A stretch of 64,000 nt of DNA from Syngnathus acus (GCF_901709675.1 NC_051092.1:13390491-13454490), one strand, 5' to 3'. Positions 22,328 through 30,610 are shown, numbered from the stretch's first letter. Notes: generated from the letters alone by a model not told the origin. Numbers and translations are program-made.

Positions 22328-22399
22328 CTCCCCGTCGGGGAATCGAACACCGGTCTTCCGCGTGACAGGCGGAGATACTGTCCGCTATACTAACGAGGA
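22328..22399 (-). tRNA. trnad-guc: tRNA-Asp(GUC), array copy 44
   Basis: G52T mismatch and D-loop change. Starts a block (44-48) that mirrors copies 27-31 at about 2842 bp. Terminator T7. Confidence 0.78.
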
Positions 22400-22493
22400 A
22401 GGTACTAAGGTATTAGTTGCAAAAATATTACAGCTCTGAAACACTGGTTAGTGGAAGTGATTTTTAAGAAAGGGTGGGGATAAAAAAAGGACA

Positions 22494-22565
22494 CTCCTCG
22501 TCGGGGAATCGAACCCCGGTCTTCCGCGTGACAGGCGGAGATACTGCCCACTATACTAACGAGGA
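22494..22565 (-). tRNA. trnad-guc: tRNA-Asp(GUC), array copy 45
   Basis: G69A (T-A pair restored) and a D-loop change. Terminator T7. Confidence 0.87.
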
Positions 22566-22662
22566 AGGTACTACGATATTAATGGCAAAGATATTACAGC
22601 GCTGAAACACTGGTTAGTGGAAGTTAATTCTTTTAAGAAAGGGTGGGGATAAAGAAAGGACA

Positions 22663-22734
22663 CTCCCCGTCAGGGAATCGAACCCTGGTCTTCCACGTGA
22701 CAGGCGGAGATACTGTCCACTATACTAACGAGGA
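22663..22734 (-). tRNA. trnad-guc: tRNA-Asp(GUC), array copy 46, compensated T stem
   Basis: C64T together with G50A restores a Watson-Crick A-U pair in the T stem, and C40T leaves a wobble. Split terminator TTTCTTT. Confidence 0.85.
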
Positions 22735-22831
22735 AGGTACTGAGGTATTAGTGGCAAAAATATTACAGCTCTGAAACACTGGTTAGTGGAAGTGATTTCT
22801 TTTAAGAAAGGGTGGGGATAAAAAAGGGACA

Positions 22832-22903
22832 CTCCCCGTCAGGGAATCGAACCCCGGTCTTCCGCGTGACAGGCGGAGATACTGTCCACTATACTAACGA
22901 GGA
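22832..22903 (-). tRNA. trnad-guc: tRNA-Asp(GUC), array copy 47
   Basis: C64T only. Terminator T6. Confidence 0.87.
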
Positions 22904-22998
22904 AGGTACTGAGGTACTAGTGGCAAAAATATTACAGCTCTGAAACACTGGTTAGTGGAAGTGTTTTTTTAAGAAAGGGTGGGGATAAAAAATGGACA

Positions 22999-23070
22999 CT
23001 CCCCGTCGGGGAATCGAACCCCGGTCTTCCGCGTGACAGGCGGAGATACTGTCCACTATACTAACGAGGA
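22999..23070 (-). tRNA. trnad-guc: tRNA-Asp(GUC), array copy 48
   Basis: Consensus gene, terminator T6. Confidence 0.9.
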
Positions 23071-23165
23071 AGGTACTGAGGTATTAGTGGCAAAAATATT
23101 ACAGCTCTGAAACACTGGTTAGTGGAAGAGTTTTTTTAAGAAAGGGTGGGGATCAAAAATGGACA

Positions 23166-23237
23166 CTCCCCGTCGGGGAATTGAATCCCGGTCTTCCGCG
23201 TGACAGGCGGAGATACTGTCCACTATACTAACGAGGA
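23166..23237 (-). tRNA. trnad-guc: tRNA-Asp(GUC), array copy 49, T arm mutated
   Basis: G53A and G57A alter the T stem and box B. Terminator T5. Confidence 0.72.
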
Positions 23238-23334
23238 AGGTACTGATGTATTAGTGGCAAAAATATTACAGCTCTGAAACACTGGTTAGTGGAAGTTATT
23301 TCTTTTAAGAAAGGGTGGGGATAAAAAAAGGACA

Positions 23335-23406
23335 CTCCCCGTCGGGGAATCGAACCCCGGCCTTCCGCGTGACAGGCGGAGATACTGTCCACTATACTAA
23401 CAAGGA
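23335..23406 (-). tRNA. trnad-guc: tRNA-Asp(GUC), array copy 50
   Basis: One variable-region change and C5T (U-G pair). Terminator T7. Confidence 0.85.
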
Positions 23407-23500
23407 AGGTGCTGAGGTATTAGTGGCAAAAATATTACAGCTCTGAAACACTGGTTAGTGGAAGTGTTTTTTAAGAAAGTGTGGGGATAAAAAAAGGACA

Positions 23501-23572
23501 CTCCCCGTCGGGGAATCGAACCCCGGTCTTCCGCGTGACAGGCGGAGATACTGTCCACTATACTAACGAGGA
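23501..23572 (-). tRNA. trnad-guc: tRNA-Asp(GUC), array copy 51
   Basis: Consensus gene, terminator T7. Confidence 0.9.
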
Positions 23573-23667
23573 AGGTACTACGGTATTAATGGCAAAAATA
23601 TTACAGCTCTGAAACACTGTTTAGTGGAAGTGTTTTTTTAAGAAAGGGTGGGGATAAAAAAAGGACA

Positions 23668-23737
23668 CCCCGTCGGGGAATCGAACCCCGGTCTTCCGCG
23701 TGACAGGCGGAGATACTGTCCACTATACTAACGAGGA
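23668..23737 (-). tRNA. trnad-guc: tRNA-Asp(GUC), array copy 52, 3' acceptor clipped
   Basis: Two bases are missing at the 3' end of the acceptor stem, so pair 1-72 is lost. The rest is consensus. Terminator T7. Confidence 0.72.
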
Positions 23738-23833
23738 AGATACTACAGTATTAATGGCAAAAATATTACAGCTCTGAAACTGGTTAGTGGAAGTTATTTC
23801 TTTTATGAAAGGGTGGGGATAAAAAAAAGGACA

Positions 23834-23905
23834 CTCCCCGTCGGGGAATCAAACCCCAGTCTTCCGCGTGACAGGCGGAGATACTGTCCACTATACTAAC
23901 GAGGA
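23834..23905 (-). tRNA. trnad-guc: tRNA-Asp(GUC), array copy 53
   Basis: C56T in box B and C49T in the T stem. Terminator T8. Confidence 0.75.
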
Positions 23906-24003
23906 AGGTACTACGGTATTAATGGCAAAAATATTACAGCTCTGAAACACTGGTTAGTGGAAGTTATTTCTTTTAAGAAAGGGTGGGGATAAAAAAAAGG
24001 ACA

Positions 24004-24075
24004 CTCCCCGTCAGGGAATCGAACCACGGTCTTCCGCGTGACAGGCGGAGATACTGTCCACTATACTAACGAGGA
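24004..24075 (-). tRNA. trnad-guc: tRNA-Asp(GUC), array copy 54
   Basis: C64T and G51T, the latter a mismatch. Terminator T8. Confidence 0.77.
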
Positions 24076-24170
24076 AGGTACTGAGGTATTAGTGGCAAAA
24101 ATATTACAGCTCTGAAACACTGGTTAGTGGAAGTGTTTTTTTAAGAAAGGGAGGGGATAAAAAAAGGACA

Positions 24171-24242
24171 CTCCCCGTCGGGGAATCGAACCCCGGTCTT
24201 CCGCGTGACAGGCGGAGATACTGTCCACTATACTAACAAGGA
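24171..24242 (-). tRNA. trnad-guc: tRNA-Asp(GUC), array copy 55
   Basis: C5T only. First unit of the 9-unit block repeated at +1515 bp (copies 64-72). Terminator T7. Confidence 0.87.
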
Positions 24243-24336
24243 AGGTACTGAGGTATTAGTGGCAGAAATATTACAGCTCTGAAACACTGGTTAGTGGAAG
24301 TGTTTTTTAAGAAAGGGTTGGGATAAAAAATGGACA

Positions 24337-24408
24337 CTCCCCGTCGGGGAATCGAACCCCGGTCTTCCGCGTGACAGGCGGAGATACTGTCCACTATACT
24401 AACGAGGA
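24337..24408 (-). tRNA. trnad-guc: tRNA-Asp(GUC), array copy 56
   Basis: Consensus gene, terminator T6. Its spacer has the ggttgggat variant shared with copy 65. Confidence 0.9.
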
Positions 24409-24505
24409 AGGTACTACAGTATTCGAGGCAAAAAGATTACAGCTCTGAAACACTGGTTAGTGGAAGTTATTTCTTTTAAGAAAGGGTGGGGATAAAAAAA
24501 GGACA

Positions 24506-24577
24506 CTCCCCGTCGGGGAATCGAACCCCGGTCTTCCGCGTGACAGGCGGAGATACTGTCCACTATACTAACAAGGA
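24506..24577 (-). tRNA. trnad-guc: tRNA-Asp(GUC), array copy 57
   Basis: C5T (U-G pair), as in copy 66. Terminator T7. Confidence 0.87.
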
Positions 24578-24674
24578 AGGTACTGAGGTATTAGTGGCAA
24601 AAATATTACAGCTCTGAAACACTGGTTAGTGGAAGTGATTTCTTTTAAGAAAGGGTGGGGATAAAAAAAGGACA

Positions 24675-24746
24675 CTCCCCGTCGGGGAATCGAACCCCGG
24701 TCTTCCGCGTGACAGGCGGAGATAATGCCCACTATACTAACGAGGA
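24675..24746 (-). tRNA. trnad-guc: tRNA-Asp(GUC), array copy 58, D arm changed
   Basis: Two D-arm changes, identical in copy 67. Terminator T7. Confidence 0.8.
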
Positions 24747-24843
24747 AGGTACTATGGTATTAATGGCAAAAATATTACAGCTCTAAAACACTGGTTAGTG
24801 GAAGTTAATTCTTTTAAGAAAGGGTGGGGATAAAGAAAGGACA

Positions 24844-24915
24844 CTCCCCGTCAGGGAATCAAACCCCGGTCTTCCGCGTGACAGGCGGAGATACTGTCCA
24901 CTATACTAACGAGGA
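24844..24915 (-). tRNA. trnad-guc: tRNA-Asp(GUC), array copy 59, split terminator
   Basis: C64T and C56T. Terminator TTTCTTT. Confidence 0.75.
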
Positions 24916-25012
24916 AGGTACTGAGGTATTAGTGGCAAAAATATTACAGCTCTGAAACACTGGTTAGTGGAAGTGATTTCTTTTAAGAAAGGGTGGGGAT
25001 AAAAAAGGGACA

Positions 25013-25084
25013 CTCCCCGTCGGGGAATCGAACCCCGGTCTTCCGCGTGACAGGCGGAGATACTGCCCACTATACTAACGAGGA
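25013..25084 (-). tRNA. trnad-guc: tRNA-Asp(GUC), array copy 60
   Basis: One D-loop change. Terminator T6. Confidence 0.87.
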
Positions 25085-25181
25085 AGGTACTACGGTATTA
25101 ATGACAAATATACTACAGCTCTGAAACACTGGTTAGTGGAAGTTATTTCTTTTAAGAAAGGGTGGGGATAAAGAAAGGACA

Positions 25182-25253
25182 CTCCCCGTCAGGGAATCGA
25201 ACCCCGGTCTTCCGCGTGACAGGCGGAGATACTGTCCACTATACTAACGAGGA
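25182..25253 (-). tRNA. trnad-guc: tRNA-Asp(GUC), array copy 61, split terminator
   Basis: C64T. Terminator TTTCTTT. Confidence 0.84.
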
Positions 25254-25350
25254 AGGTACTGAGCTATTAGTGGCAAAAATATTACAGCTCTGAAACACTG
25301 GTTAGTGGAAGTGATTTCTTTTAAGAAAGGGTGGGGATAGAAAAAGGACA

Positions 25351-25422
25351 CTCCCCGTCGGGGAATCGAACCCCGGTCTTCCGCGTGACAGGCGGAGATA
25401 CTGTCCACTATACTAACGAGGA
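25351..25422 (-). tRNA. trnad-guc: tRNA-Asp(GUC), array copy 62
   Basis: Consensus gene. T5 followed by C, as in copies 71 and 78. Confidence 0.9.
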
Positions 25423-25517
25423 AGGTACTGAGGTACTAGTGGCAAAAATATTACAGCTCTGAAACACTGGTTAGTGGAAGTGTTTTTTTAAGAAAGGGTG
25501 GGGATAAAAAATGGACA

Positions 25518-25589
25518 CTCCCCGTCGGGGAATCGAACCCCGGTCTTCCGCGTGACAGGCGGAGATACTGTCCACTATACTAACGAGGA
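25518..25589 (-). tRNA. trnad-guc: tRNA-Asp(GUC), array copy 63
   Basis: Consensus gene, terminator T6. Confidence 0.9.
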
Positions 25590-25685
25590 AGGTACTGAGG
25601 TATTAGTGGCAAAAATATTACAGCTCTGAAACACTGGTTAGTGGAAGTGTTTTTTTTAAGAAAGGGAGGGGATAAAAAAAGGACA

Positions 25686-25757
25686 CTCCCCGTCGGGGAA
25701 TCGAACCCCGGTCTTCCGCGTGACAGGCGGAGATACTGTCCACTATACTAACGAGGA
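25686..25757 (-). tRNA. trnad-guc: tRNA-Asp(GUC), array copy 64
   Basis: Consensus gene, terminator T7. Start of the second 1515-bp block. Confidence 0.9.
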
Positions 25758-25851
25758 AGGTACTGAGGTATTAGTGGCAGAAATATTACAGCTCTGAAAC
25801 ACTAGTTAGTGGAAGTGTTTTTTAAGAAAGGGTTGGGATAAAAAATGGACA

Positions 25852-25923
25852 CTCCCCGTCGGGGAATCGAACCCCGGTCTTCCGCGTGACAGGCGGAGAT
25901 ACTGTCCACTATACTAACGAGGA
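25852..25923 (-). tRNA. trnad-guc: tRNA-Asp(GUC), array copy 65
   Basis: Consensus gene, terminator T6. Confidence 0.9.
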
Positions 25924-26020
25924 AGGTACTACAGTATTCGAGGCAAAAAGATTACAGCTCTGAAACACTGGTTAGTGGAAGTTATTTCTTTTAAGAAAGG
26001 GTGGGGATAAAAAAAGGACA

Positions 26021-26092
26021 CTCCCCGTCGGGGAATCGAACCCCGGTCTTCCGCGTGACAGGCGGAGATACTGTCCACTATACTAACAAGGA
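26021..26092 (-). tRNA. trnad-guc: tRNA-Asp(GUC), array copy 66
   Basis: C5T. Terminator T7. Confidence 0.87.
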
Positions 26093-26189
26093 AGGTACTG
26101 AGGTATTAGTGGCAAAAATATTACAGCTCTGAAACACTGGTTAGTGGAAGTGATTTCTTTTAAGAAAGGGTGGGGATAAAAAAAGGACA

Positions 26190-26261
26190 CTCCCCGTCGG
26201 GGAATCGAACCCCGGTCTTCCGCGTGACAGGCGGAGATAATGCCCACTATACTAACGAGGA
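26190..26261 (-). tRNA. trnad-guc: tRNA-Asp(GUC), array copy 67, D arm changed
   Basis: Same two D-arm changes as copy 58. Terminator T7. Confidence 0.8.
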
Positions 26262-26358
26262 AGGTACTATGGTATTAATGGCAAAAATATTACAGCTCTA
26301 AAACACTGGTTAGTGGAAGTTAATTCTTTTAAGAAAGGGTGGGGATAAAGAAAGGACA

Positions 26359-26430
26359 CTCCCCGTCAGGGAATCGAACCCCGGTCTTCCGCATGACAGG
26401 CGGAGATACTGTCCACTATACTAACGAGGA
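26359..26430 (-). tRNA. trnad-guc: tRNA-Asp(GUC), array copy 68, split terminator
   Basis: C64T and C38T. Differs from its block partner, copy 59, at two sites. Terminator TTTCTTT. Confidence 0.83.
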
Positions 26431-26527
26431 AGGTACTGACGTATTAGTGGCAAAAATATTACAGCTCTGAAACACTGGTTAGTGGAAGTGATTTCTTTTA
26501 AGAAAGGGTGGGGATAAAAAAGGGACA

Positions 26528-26599
26528 CTCCCCGTCGGGGAATCGAACCCCGGTCTTCCGCATGACAGGCGGAGATACTGCCCACTATACTAACGAGGA
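26528..26599 (-). tRNA. trnad-guc: tRNA-Asp(GUC), array copy 69
   Basis: C38T and one D-loop change. Terminator T6. Confidence 0.85.
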
Positions 26600-26696
26600 A
26601 GGTACTACGGTATTAATGTCAAATATACTACAGCTCTGAAACACTGGTTAGTGGAAGTTATTTCTTTTAAGAAAGGGTGGGGATAAAGAAAGGACA

Positions 26697-26768
26697 CTCC
26701 CCGTCAGGGAATCGAACCCCGGTCTTCCGCGTGACAGGCGGAGATACTGTCCACTATACTAACGAGGA
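26697..26768 (-). tRNA. trnad-guc: tRNA-Asp(GUC), array copy 70, split terminator
   Basis: C64T. Terminator TTTCTTT. Confidence 0.84.
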
Positions 26769-26865
26769 AGGTACTGAGGTATTAGTGGCAAAAATATTAC
26801 AGCTCTGAAACACTGGTTAGTGGAAGTGATTTCTTTTAAGAAAGGGTGGGGATAGAAAAAGGACA

Positions 26866-26937
26866 CTCCCCGTCGGGGAATCGAACCCCGGTCTTCCGCG
26901 TGACAGGCGGAGATACTGTCCACTATACTAACGAGGA
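26866..26937 (-). tRNA. trnad-guc: tRNA-Asp(GUC), array copy 71
   Basis: Consensus gene, terminator T5. Confidence 0.9.
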
Positions 26938-27032
26938 AGGTACTGAGGTACTAGTGGCAAAAATATTACAGCTCTGAAACACTGGTTAGTGGAAGTGTTT
27001 TTTTAAGAAAGGGTGGGGATAAAAAATGGACA

Positions 27033-27104
27033 CTCCCCGTCGGGGAATCGAACCCCGGTCTTTCGCGTGACAGGCGGAGATACTGTCCACTATACTAACG
27101 AGGA
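27033..27104 (-). tRNA. trnad-guc: tRNA-Asp(GUC), array copy 72
   Basis: G42A mismatch in the anticodon stem. Terminator T6. Confidence 0.82.
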
Positions 27105-27199
27105 AGGTACTGAGGTACTAGTGGCAAAAAGATTACAGCTCTGAAACACTGGTTAGTGGAAGTGTTTTTTTAAGAAAGGGAGGGGATAAAAAAAGGACA

Positions 27200-27271
27200 C
27201 TCCCCGTCGGGGAATCGAACCCCGGTCTTCCGCGTGACAGGCGGAGATACTGTCCACTATACTACCGAGGA
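27200..27271 (-). tRNA. trnad-guc: tRNA-Asp(GUC), array copy 73
   Basis: T7G breaks acceptor pair 7-66. Terminator T7. Confidence 0.8.
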
Positions 27272-27423
27272 AGGTACTACAGTATTAGTGGCAAAAATAT
27301 TACAGCTCTGAAACACTGGTTAGTGGAAGTTATTTCTTTTAAGAAAGGGTGGGGATAAAAAAAGGACACTCCCCGTCAGGGAATCGAACCCCGGTCTTCC
27401 GCGTGACAGGCGGAGATACTGTC

Positions 27424-27431
27424 CACTATAC
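27424..27431. repeat. hAT target-site duplication, left copy
   Basis: cactatac, part of the interrupted tRNA-Asp gene. It is identical to 29997-30004. Confidence 0.92.
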
Positions 27432-27548
27432 CAGTGGTCCCCAACCACCGGGCTGCGGACCGGTACCGTTCCGTGGGTCACTTTGTCCTGGGCCGCCAAG
27501 CCACACAGAAAAAAAAAAAAAATTGTTTTAATCGACGATCAATTAATT

Positions 27549-27753
27549 CAGGTCAAGACGCTCGTCCCGGTCACGTGACATGTTTCCCCAGTCGAGCCCG
27601 CAAAGCTAGCAAAAATGAGTAAGTATTTATTTTGAAAAATATAAAAAAATTGGCGATTCTCTCCCAATTACATCCGTCGGTTCAGGTCAAGACGCTCGTC
27701 TCGGTCACGTGACATGTCACCTCAGTTGAGCCCGCGAAGCAAGCAAAAATGAG
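27549..27753 (+). repeat. ~70-bp direct repeat in the hAT 5' region
   Basis: A block beginning caggtcaagacgctcgtc and ending at aaaaatgag occurs at 27549-27618 and 27683-27753. It includes tcacgtgacatgt, so the element's leader and start-codon region are duplicated. Confidence 0.8.
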
Positions 27754-27989
27754 CAAGAAACAGAGATGTTTGGAAAGCTTCTTCGGAAAGGGAAAAAAGC
27801 CCAATGAGGAGACGGAAGAAGAAGAGGCTACGACTTCTAAGAAAAGGAAAGCTGCATTTAAAAGACTATGACGCGCCAAGCCCACTCTGCATAATATGTG
27901 GCGACAGGCTAGCTAACGAGGCAATGAAGCCCTCAAAACTGCTTCGGCACATGGAGACCAAGCATCCTGCATTAAAAGACAAACCTTAA
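27749..27989 (+). pseudogene. hAT transposase N-terminal fragment with BED zinc finger, frameshifted
   Basis: One frame from ATG 27749 gives a lysine-rich start (MSKKQRCLESFFGKGKKPNE) that reaches a stop near 27868. A second frame, open from 27804, carries CIICGDRLANEAMKPSKLLR followed by HMETKH, the C2-H-x-H pattern of a BED-type finger. In intact relatives of the ZBED5-like hAT group these form one protein, so a frameshift separates them. The large catalytic RNase H-like domain is missing and the frame stops at 27989. Confidence 0.75.
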
Positions 27990-28057
27990 CCACTTCGGGT
28001 GTCATTGTCTCCGATTACGCCTAGATGGGACCGGCTCGTTTCTGAGAAACGAGCTCA

Positions 28058-29221
28058 GTGCTCCCACTAATTCAATGTAATGGTGAGTTTTATTTTAATG
28101 TCGTTTATACTTGTTTTTATGCCAGTCGTACCATTCTACCCCCCACCATAGACCCCTTCCAGTTTGCGTACCGAGCCAAACGGTCCTCTGAGGATGCCAT
28201 CTGCTCGGCCCTCCACTCGGCCCTCACCCACCTGGAGAGTAGGGACTCGTATGTGAGATTGCTGTTTGTGGACTTCAGTTCTGCCTTCAACACCATTGTG
28301 CCACAACGACTCATCTGCAAACTCGCCAAGCTGGGCCTCAGTACCTACCTCTGCAACTGGCTACTAGACTTCCTCAGTCAGAGACCTCAGGTGGTACGTG
28401 TTGGCGACAAGATCTCCGCCAGCATCACGCTGAGCACGGGGGCCCCCCAAGGCTGCGTGCTCAGTCCGCTGCTCTTCACCCTGCTGACGCATGACAGCGC
28501 TGCAACCTACAGCACCAACCGCATGGTAAAATTTGCTGACGACACGACTCTGGTGGGTCTCATCACCAAGGGTGACGAGACTCTATACAGGTTGGAGGTT
28601 GACCTTCTGGCCACGTGGTGCAAGGACAACAACCTCCTGCTGAACGTCAACAAGACCAAGGAGGTTGTTGTTGACTTCCGGAAGGGTCACGCCCAACACC
28701 TGCCGCTGACCATCGACGGTGCTGTGGTGGAGAGAGTGAGCGGCACCAGGTTCCTGGGGGTGCACATCAGTGAGGATCTCTCCTGGTCCACCAACACCGC
28801 ATCACTGGCGAAGAAGGCCCAGCGCCGCCTGTACTTCCTGCGGAAGCTCAGGCGAGCGTGTGCTCCTCCGGCCGTCATGACTACTTTTTACCGTGGCACC
28901 ATTGAGAGCGTCCTCTCCAGTTGTATTGCTGTTTGGGGTGGTAGCTGCACTGACTACATGAAGGCCCTCCAGCGCATAGTGAACACGGCTGGTAAGATTA
29001 TTGGTGCTTCACTCCCCTCCTTGAAGGACATTTACACCTCCCATCTCACCCGCAAGGCGACCACGATTGTGAGTGATGTGAGTCACCCCGCTCACTCTTT
29101 GTTCGATCTTCTGCCCTCTGGGAAGAGGTACAGGAGCCTGCGCTCCCGCACCACCAGACTCACCAACAGCTTCATACTCAAGGCTGTTAGGATCCTGAAC
29201 TCTCTCCCCCCTTCTGCGTAG
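28058..29221 (+). CDS. Reverse transcriptase fragment of the non-LTR element
   Basis: The frame is open for 387 codons. The first ~22 residues come from hAT-side sequence, so the ATG at 28058 is not the natural start. Conserved RT motifs are visible in order: [17 protein letters not shown], motif [11 protein letters not shown], motif [14 protein letters not shown] and the catalytic FADDT box. Then comes the C-terminal segment common in fish elements ([30 protein letters not shown]). The N-terminal endonuclease domain is absent through 5' truncation, so the copy cannot retrotranspose alone. The lack of stops over ~365 codons indicates recent insertion. Confidence 0.85.
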   Translation: MLPLIQCNGEFYFNVVYTCFYASRTILPPTIDPFQFAYRAKRSSEDAICSALHSALTHLESRDSYVRLLFVDFSSAFNTIVPQRLICKLAKLGLSTYLCNWLLDFLSQRPQVVRVGDKISASITLSTGAPQGCVLSPLLFTLLTHDSAATYSTNRMVKFADDTTLVGLITKGDETLYRLEVDLLATWCKDNNLLLNVNKTKEVVVDFRKGHAQHLPLTIDGAVVERVSGTRFLGVHISEDLSWSTNTASLAKKAQRRLYFLRKLRRACAPPAVMTTFYRGTIESVLSSCIAVWGGSCTDYMKALQRIVNTAGKIIGASLPSLKDIYTSHLTRKATTIVSDVSHPAHSLFDLLPSGKRYRSLRSRTTRLTNSFILKAVRILNSLPPSA

Positions 29222-29506
29222 CGTCCTGTACTTTTGCGCTATATTCTGACTGTCTGCTGTATGCACACTTGCTCCGTTTTGCTCCTCTTATTTATTGTGT
29301 TATTTGTTTATTTATTATTTATTCATCGCTCTTATTATTCATTGTTTGTGCCTTCTTGTTTTTATTTTGTGTTGTTTGCTTGTATGTATGTATGTCGTGT
29401 ACTATGTCTTGTCACCGTGGGATAGTGGAAACGTAATTTCGATTTCTTTGTGTGTCTTGACATGTGGAGAGATTGACAATAAAGCTGACTTTGACTTTGA
29501 CTTTGA
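28100..29506 (+). mobile_element. 5'-truncated non-LTR retrotransposon (L2/CR1-like)
   Basis: The insertion starts inside the reverse-transcriptase domain, with a left edge near 28100-28125, and ends in a short repeated tail (gactttgactttgacttt) after gacaataaagctgac. Repeated-tail ends of this kind are known for fish L2-like elements. The clade is inferred from protein resemblance and not proven. It lies inside the hAT element, so it is younger than that insertion or travelled with it. Confidence 0.8.
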
Positions 29507-29562
29507 AAATTTTATTTCATCGTATTCATATATTTATTATAAATGTATTATTTATTTATAAA

Positions 29563-29628
29563 CACTACCGTTCAAAAGTTTGGGGTCACAAAATTGTTTG
29601 GGTGACCCCAAACTTTTGAACGGTAGTG
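29563..29628. mobile_element. 66-bp palindromic MITE-like element, copy A
   Basis: cactaccgttcaaaagtttg and its inverse complement flank a short loop region, giving a near-perfect hairpin. The arm resembles a terminal repeat of a Tc1/mariner-type element common in fish. That assignment is from memory. Confidence 0.7.
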
Positions 29629-29796
29629 TATATATTTATTTAGATAATTATTTATAGATTATATATATAATCTTCTGTGTAAAAAATCTTATAATATATA
29701 TGTATACTTATATTCATAGATTATATATAATCTTATACAAATATAAGATATAATTTATAATATTTAATTCATAATATTTTATTATAATAATATTTA

Positions 29797-29862
29797 CACT
29801 ACCGTTCAAAAGTTTGGGGTCACCCAAACAATTTTGTGACCCCAAACTTTTGAACGGTAGTG
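29797..29862. mobile_element. 66-bp palindromic MITE-like element, copy B (inverted)
   Basis: Same arms as copy A, but the centre is the reverse complement, so it is inserted in the opposite orientation 234 bp away. TA lies directly before its left arm and directly after its right arm, consistent with a TA target. Confidence 0.7.
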
Positions 29863-29996
29863 TAAATGTATTATTTATTTATATAAATGTATGATTTAGT
29901 TATATAAATCTATTATTTATTTATATAAAGGCCGGTCCGCGAAAATATTTCTGACACGTAACCGGTCCGTGGCGCAAAAAAGGTTGAGGATCACTG

Positions 29997-30004
29997 CACT
30001 ATAC
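29997..30004. repeat. hAT target-site duplication, right copy
   Basis: cactatac, identical to 27424-27431. Removing one copy plus the element restores a continuous tRNA-Asp sequence. Confidence 0.92.
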
Positions 30005-30110
30005 TAACGAGGAAGGTACTGAGGTATTAGTGGCAAAAATATTACAGCTCTGAAACACTGCTTAGTGGAAGTGATTTCTTTTAAGAAAGGGTGGGGATAA
30101 AAAAAGGATA

Positions 30111-30182
30111 CTCCCCGTCGGGGAATCGAACCCCGGTCTTCCGCGTGACAGGCGGAGATACTGTCCACTATACTAACGAGGA
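30111..30182 (-). tRNA. trnad-guc: tRNA-Asp(GUC), array copy 75
   Basis: Consensus gene, terminator T7. First intact unit beyond the hAT insertion. Confidence 0.9.
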
Positions 30183-30276
30183 AGGTACTGATGTATTAGT
30201 GGCAAGAATATTACAGCTCTGAAACACTGGTTAGTGGAAGTTTTTTTTAAGAAAGGGTGGGGATAAAAAAAGGCCA

Positions 30277-30348
30277 CTCCCCGTCGGGGAATCGAACCCC
30301 GGTCTTCCGCGTGACAGGCGGAGATACTGTCCACTATACTAACGAGGA
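30277..30348 (-). tRNA. trnad-guc: tRNA-Asp(GUC), array copy 76
   Basis: Consensus gene, terminator T7. Confidence 0.9.
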
Positions 30349-30443
30349 AGGTACTGATGTATTAGTGGCAAAAATATTACAGCTCTGAAACACTGGTTAG
30401 TGGCAGTTTTTTTTTAAGGAAGGGTGGGGATAAAAAAAGGACA

Positions 30444-30515
30444 CTCCCCGTCGGGGAATCGAACCCCGGTCTTCCGCGTGACAGGCGGAGATCCTGTCCA
30501 CTATACTAACAAGGA
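30444..30515 (-). tRNA. trnad-guc: tRNA-Asp(GUC), array copy 77
   Basis: One D-arm T-to-G change and C5T. Terminator T7. Confidence 0.83.
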
Positions 30516-30610
30516 AGGTACTGAGGTATTAGTGGCAAAAATATTACAGCTCTGAAACTGCTTAGTGGAAGTGATTTCTTTTAAGAAAGGGTGGGGATAG
30601 AAAAAGGACA

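Larger units (their letters stand above)
18984..23070. repeat. Overlapping higher-order duplications within the array
   Basis: Copies 24-28 recur as 33-37 (offset 1507-1508 bp), copies 37-39 recur as 40-42 (offset 502 bp), and copies 27-31 recur as 44-48 (offset about 2842 bp). Matching point variants in both genes and spacers support this. Confidence 0.8.
24105..27134. repeat. Two tandem copies of a 9-unit, ~1515-bp higher-order block
   Basis: tRNA copies 55-63 and 64-72 sit at a constant 1515-bp offset (24171/25686 through 25518/27033). They share private marks: the ggttgggat spacer, attcgaggcaaaaagatt, D-arm variant gataatgcccac, and gatagaaaaagg. A third block appears to begin at copy 73. 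Block edges are approximate. Confidence 0.85.
27432..29996. mobile_element. hAT DNA transposon, non-autonomous and nested
   Basis: Ends are CAGTGGTCCCCAACC on the left and, read inward from the right, CAGTGATCCTCAACC: imperfect hAT-type terminal inverted repeats flanked by a perfect 8-bp duplication. Both subterminal regions carry the GGACCGGT and CCGTGG phrases seen in vertebrate hAT elements. Inside are a BED-finger transposase start, a 5'-truncated non-LTR element and two palindromic MITEs, so most of the 2565 bp is later insertion. The catalytic part of a hAT transposase is absent. Movement therefore needed an enzyme from elsewhere. Confidence 0.92.
27369..30013 (-). pseudogene. tRNA-Asp copy 74, split by a hAT insertion
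   Basis: The 3' and central parts are at 27369-27431 and the 5' end resumes at 29997-30013. The hAT element interrupts it within the D arm, between box A and the rest of the gene. The 8-bp cactatac is duplicated on both sides. C64T as in several neighbours. Confidence 0.93.

Noticed and set aside
28117-28878. Minus-strand open frames across the reverse-transcriptase region
   Set aside because: Shadows of the + strand RT frame, which carries the conserved motifs.
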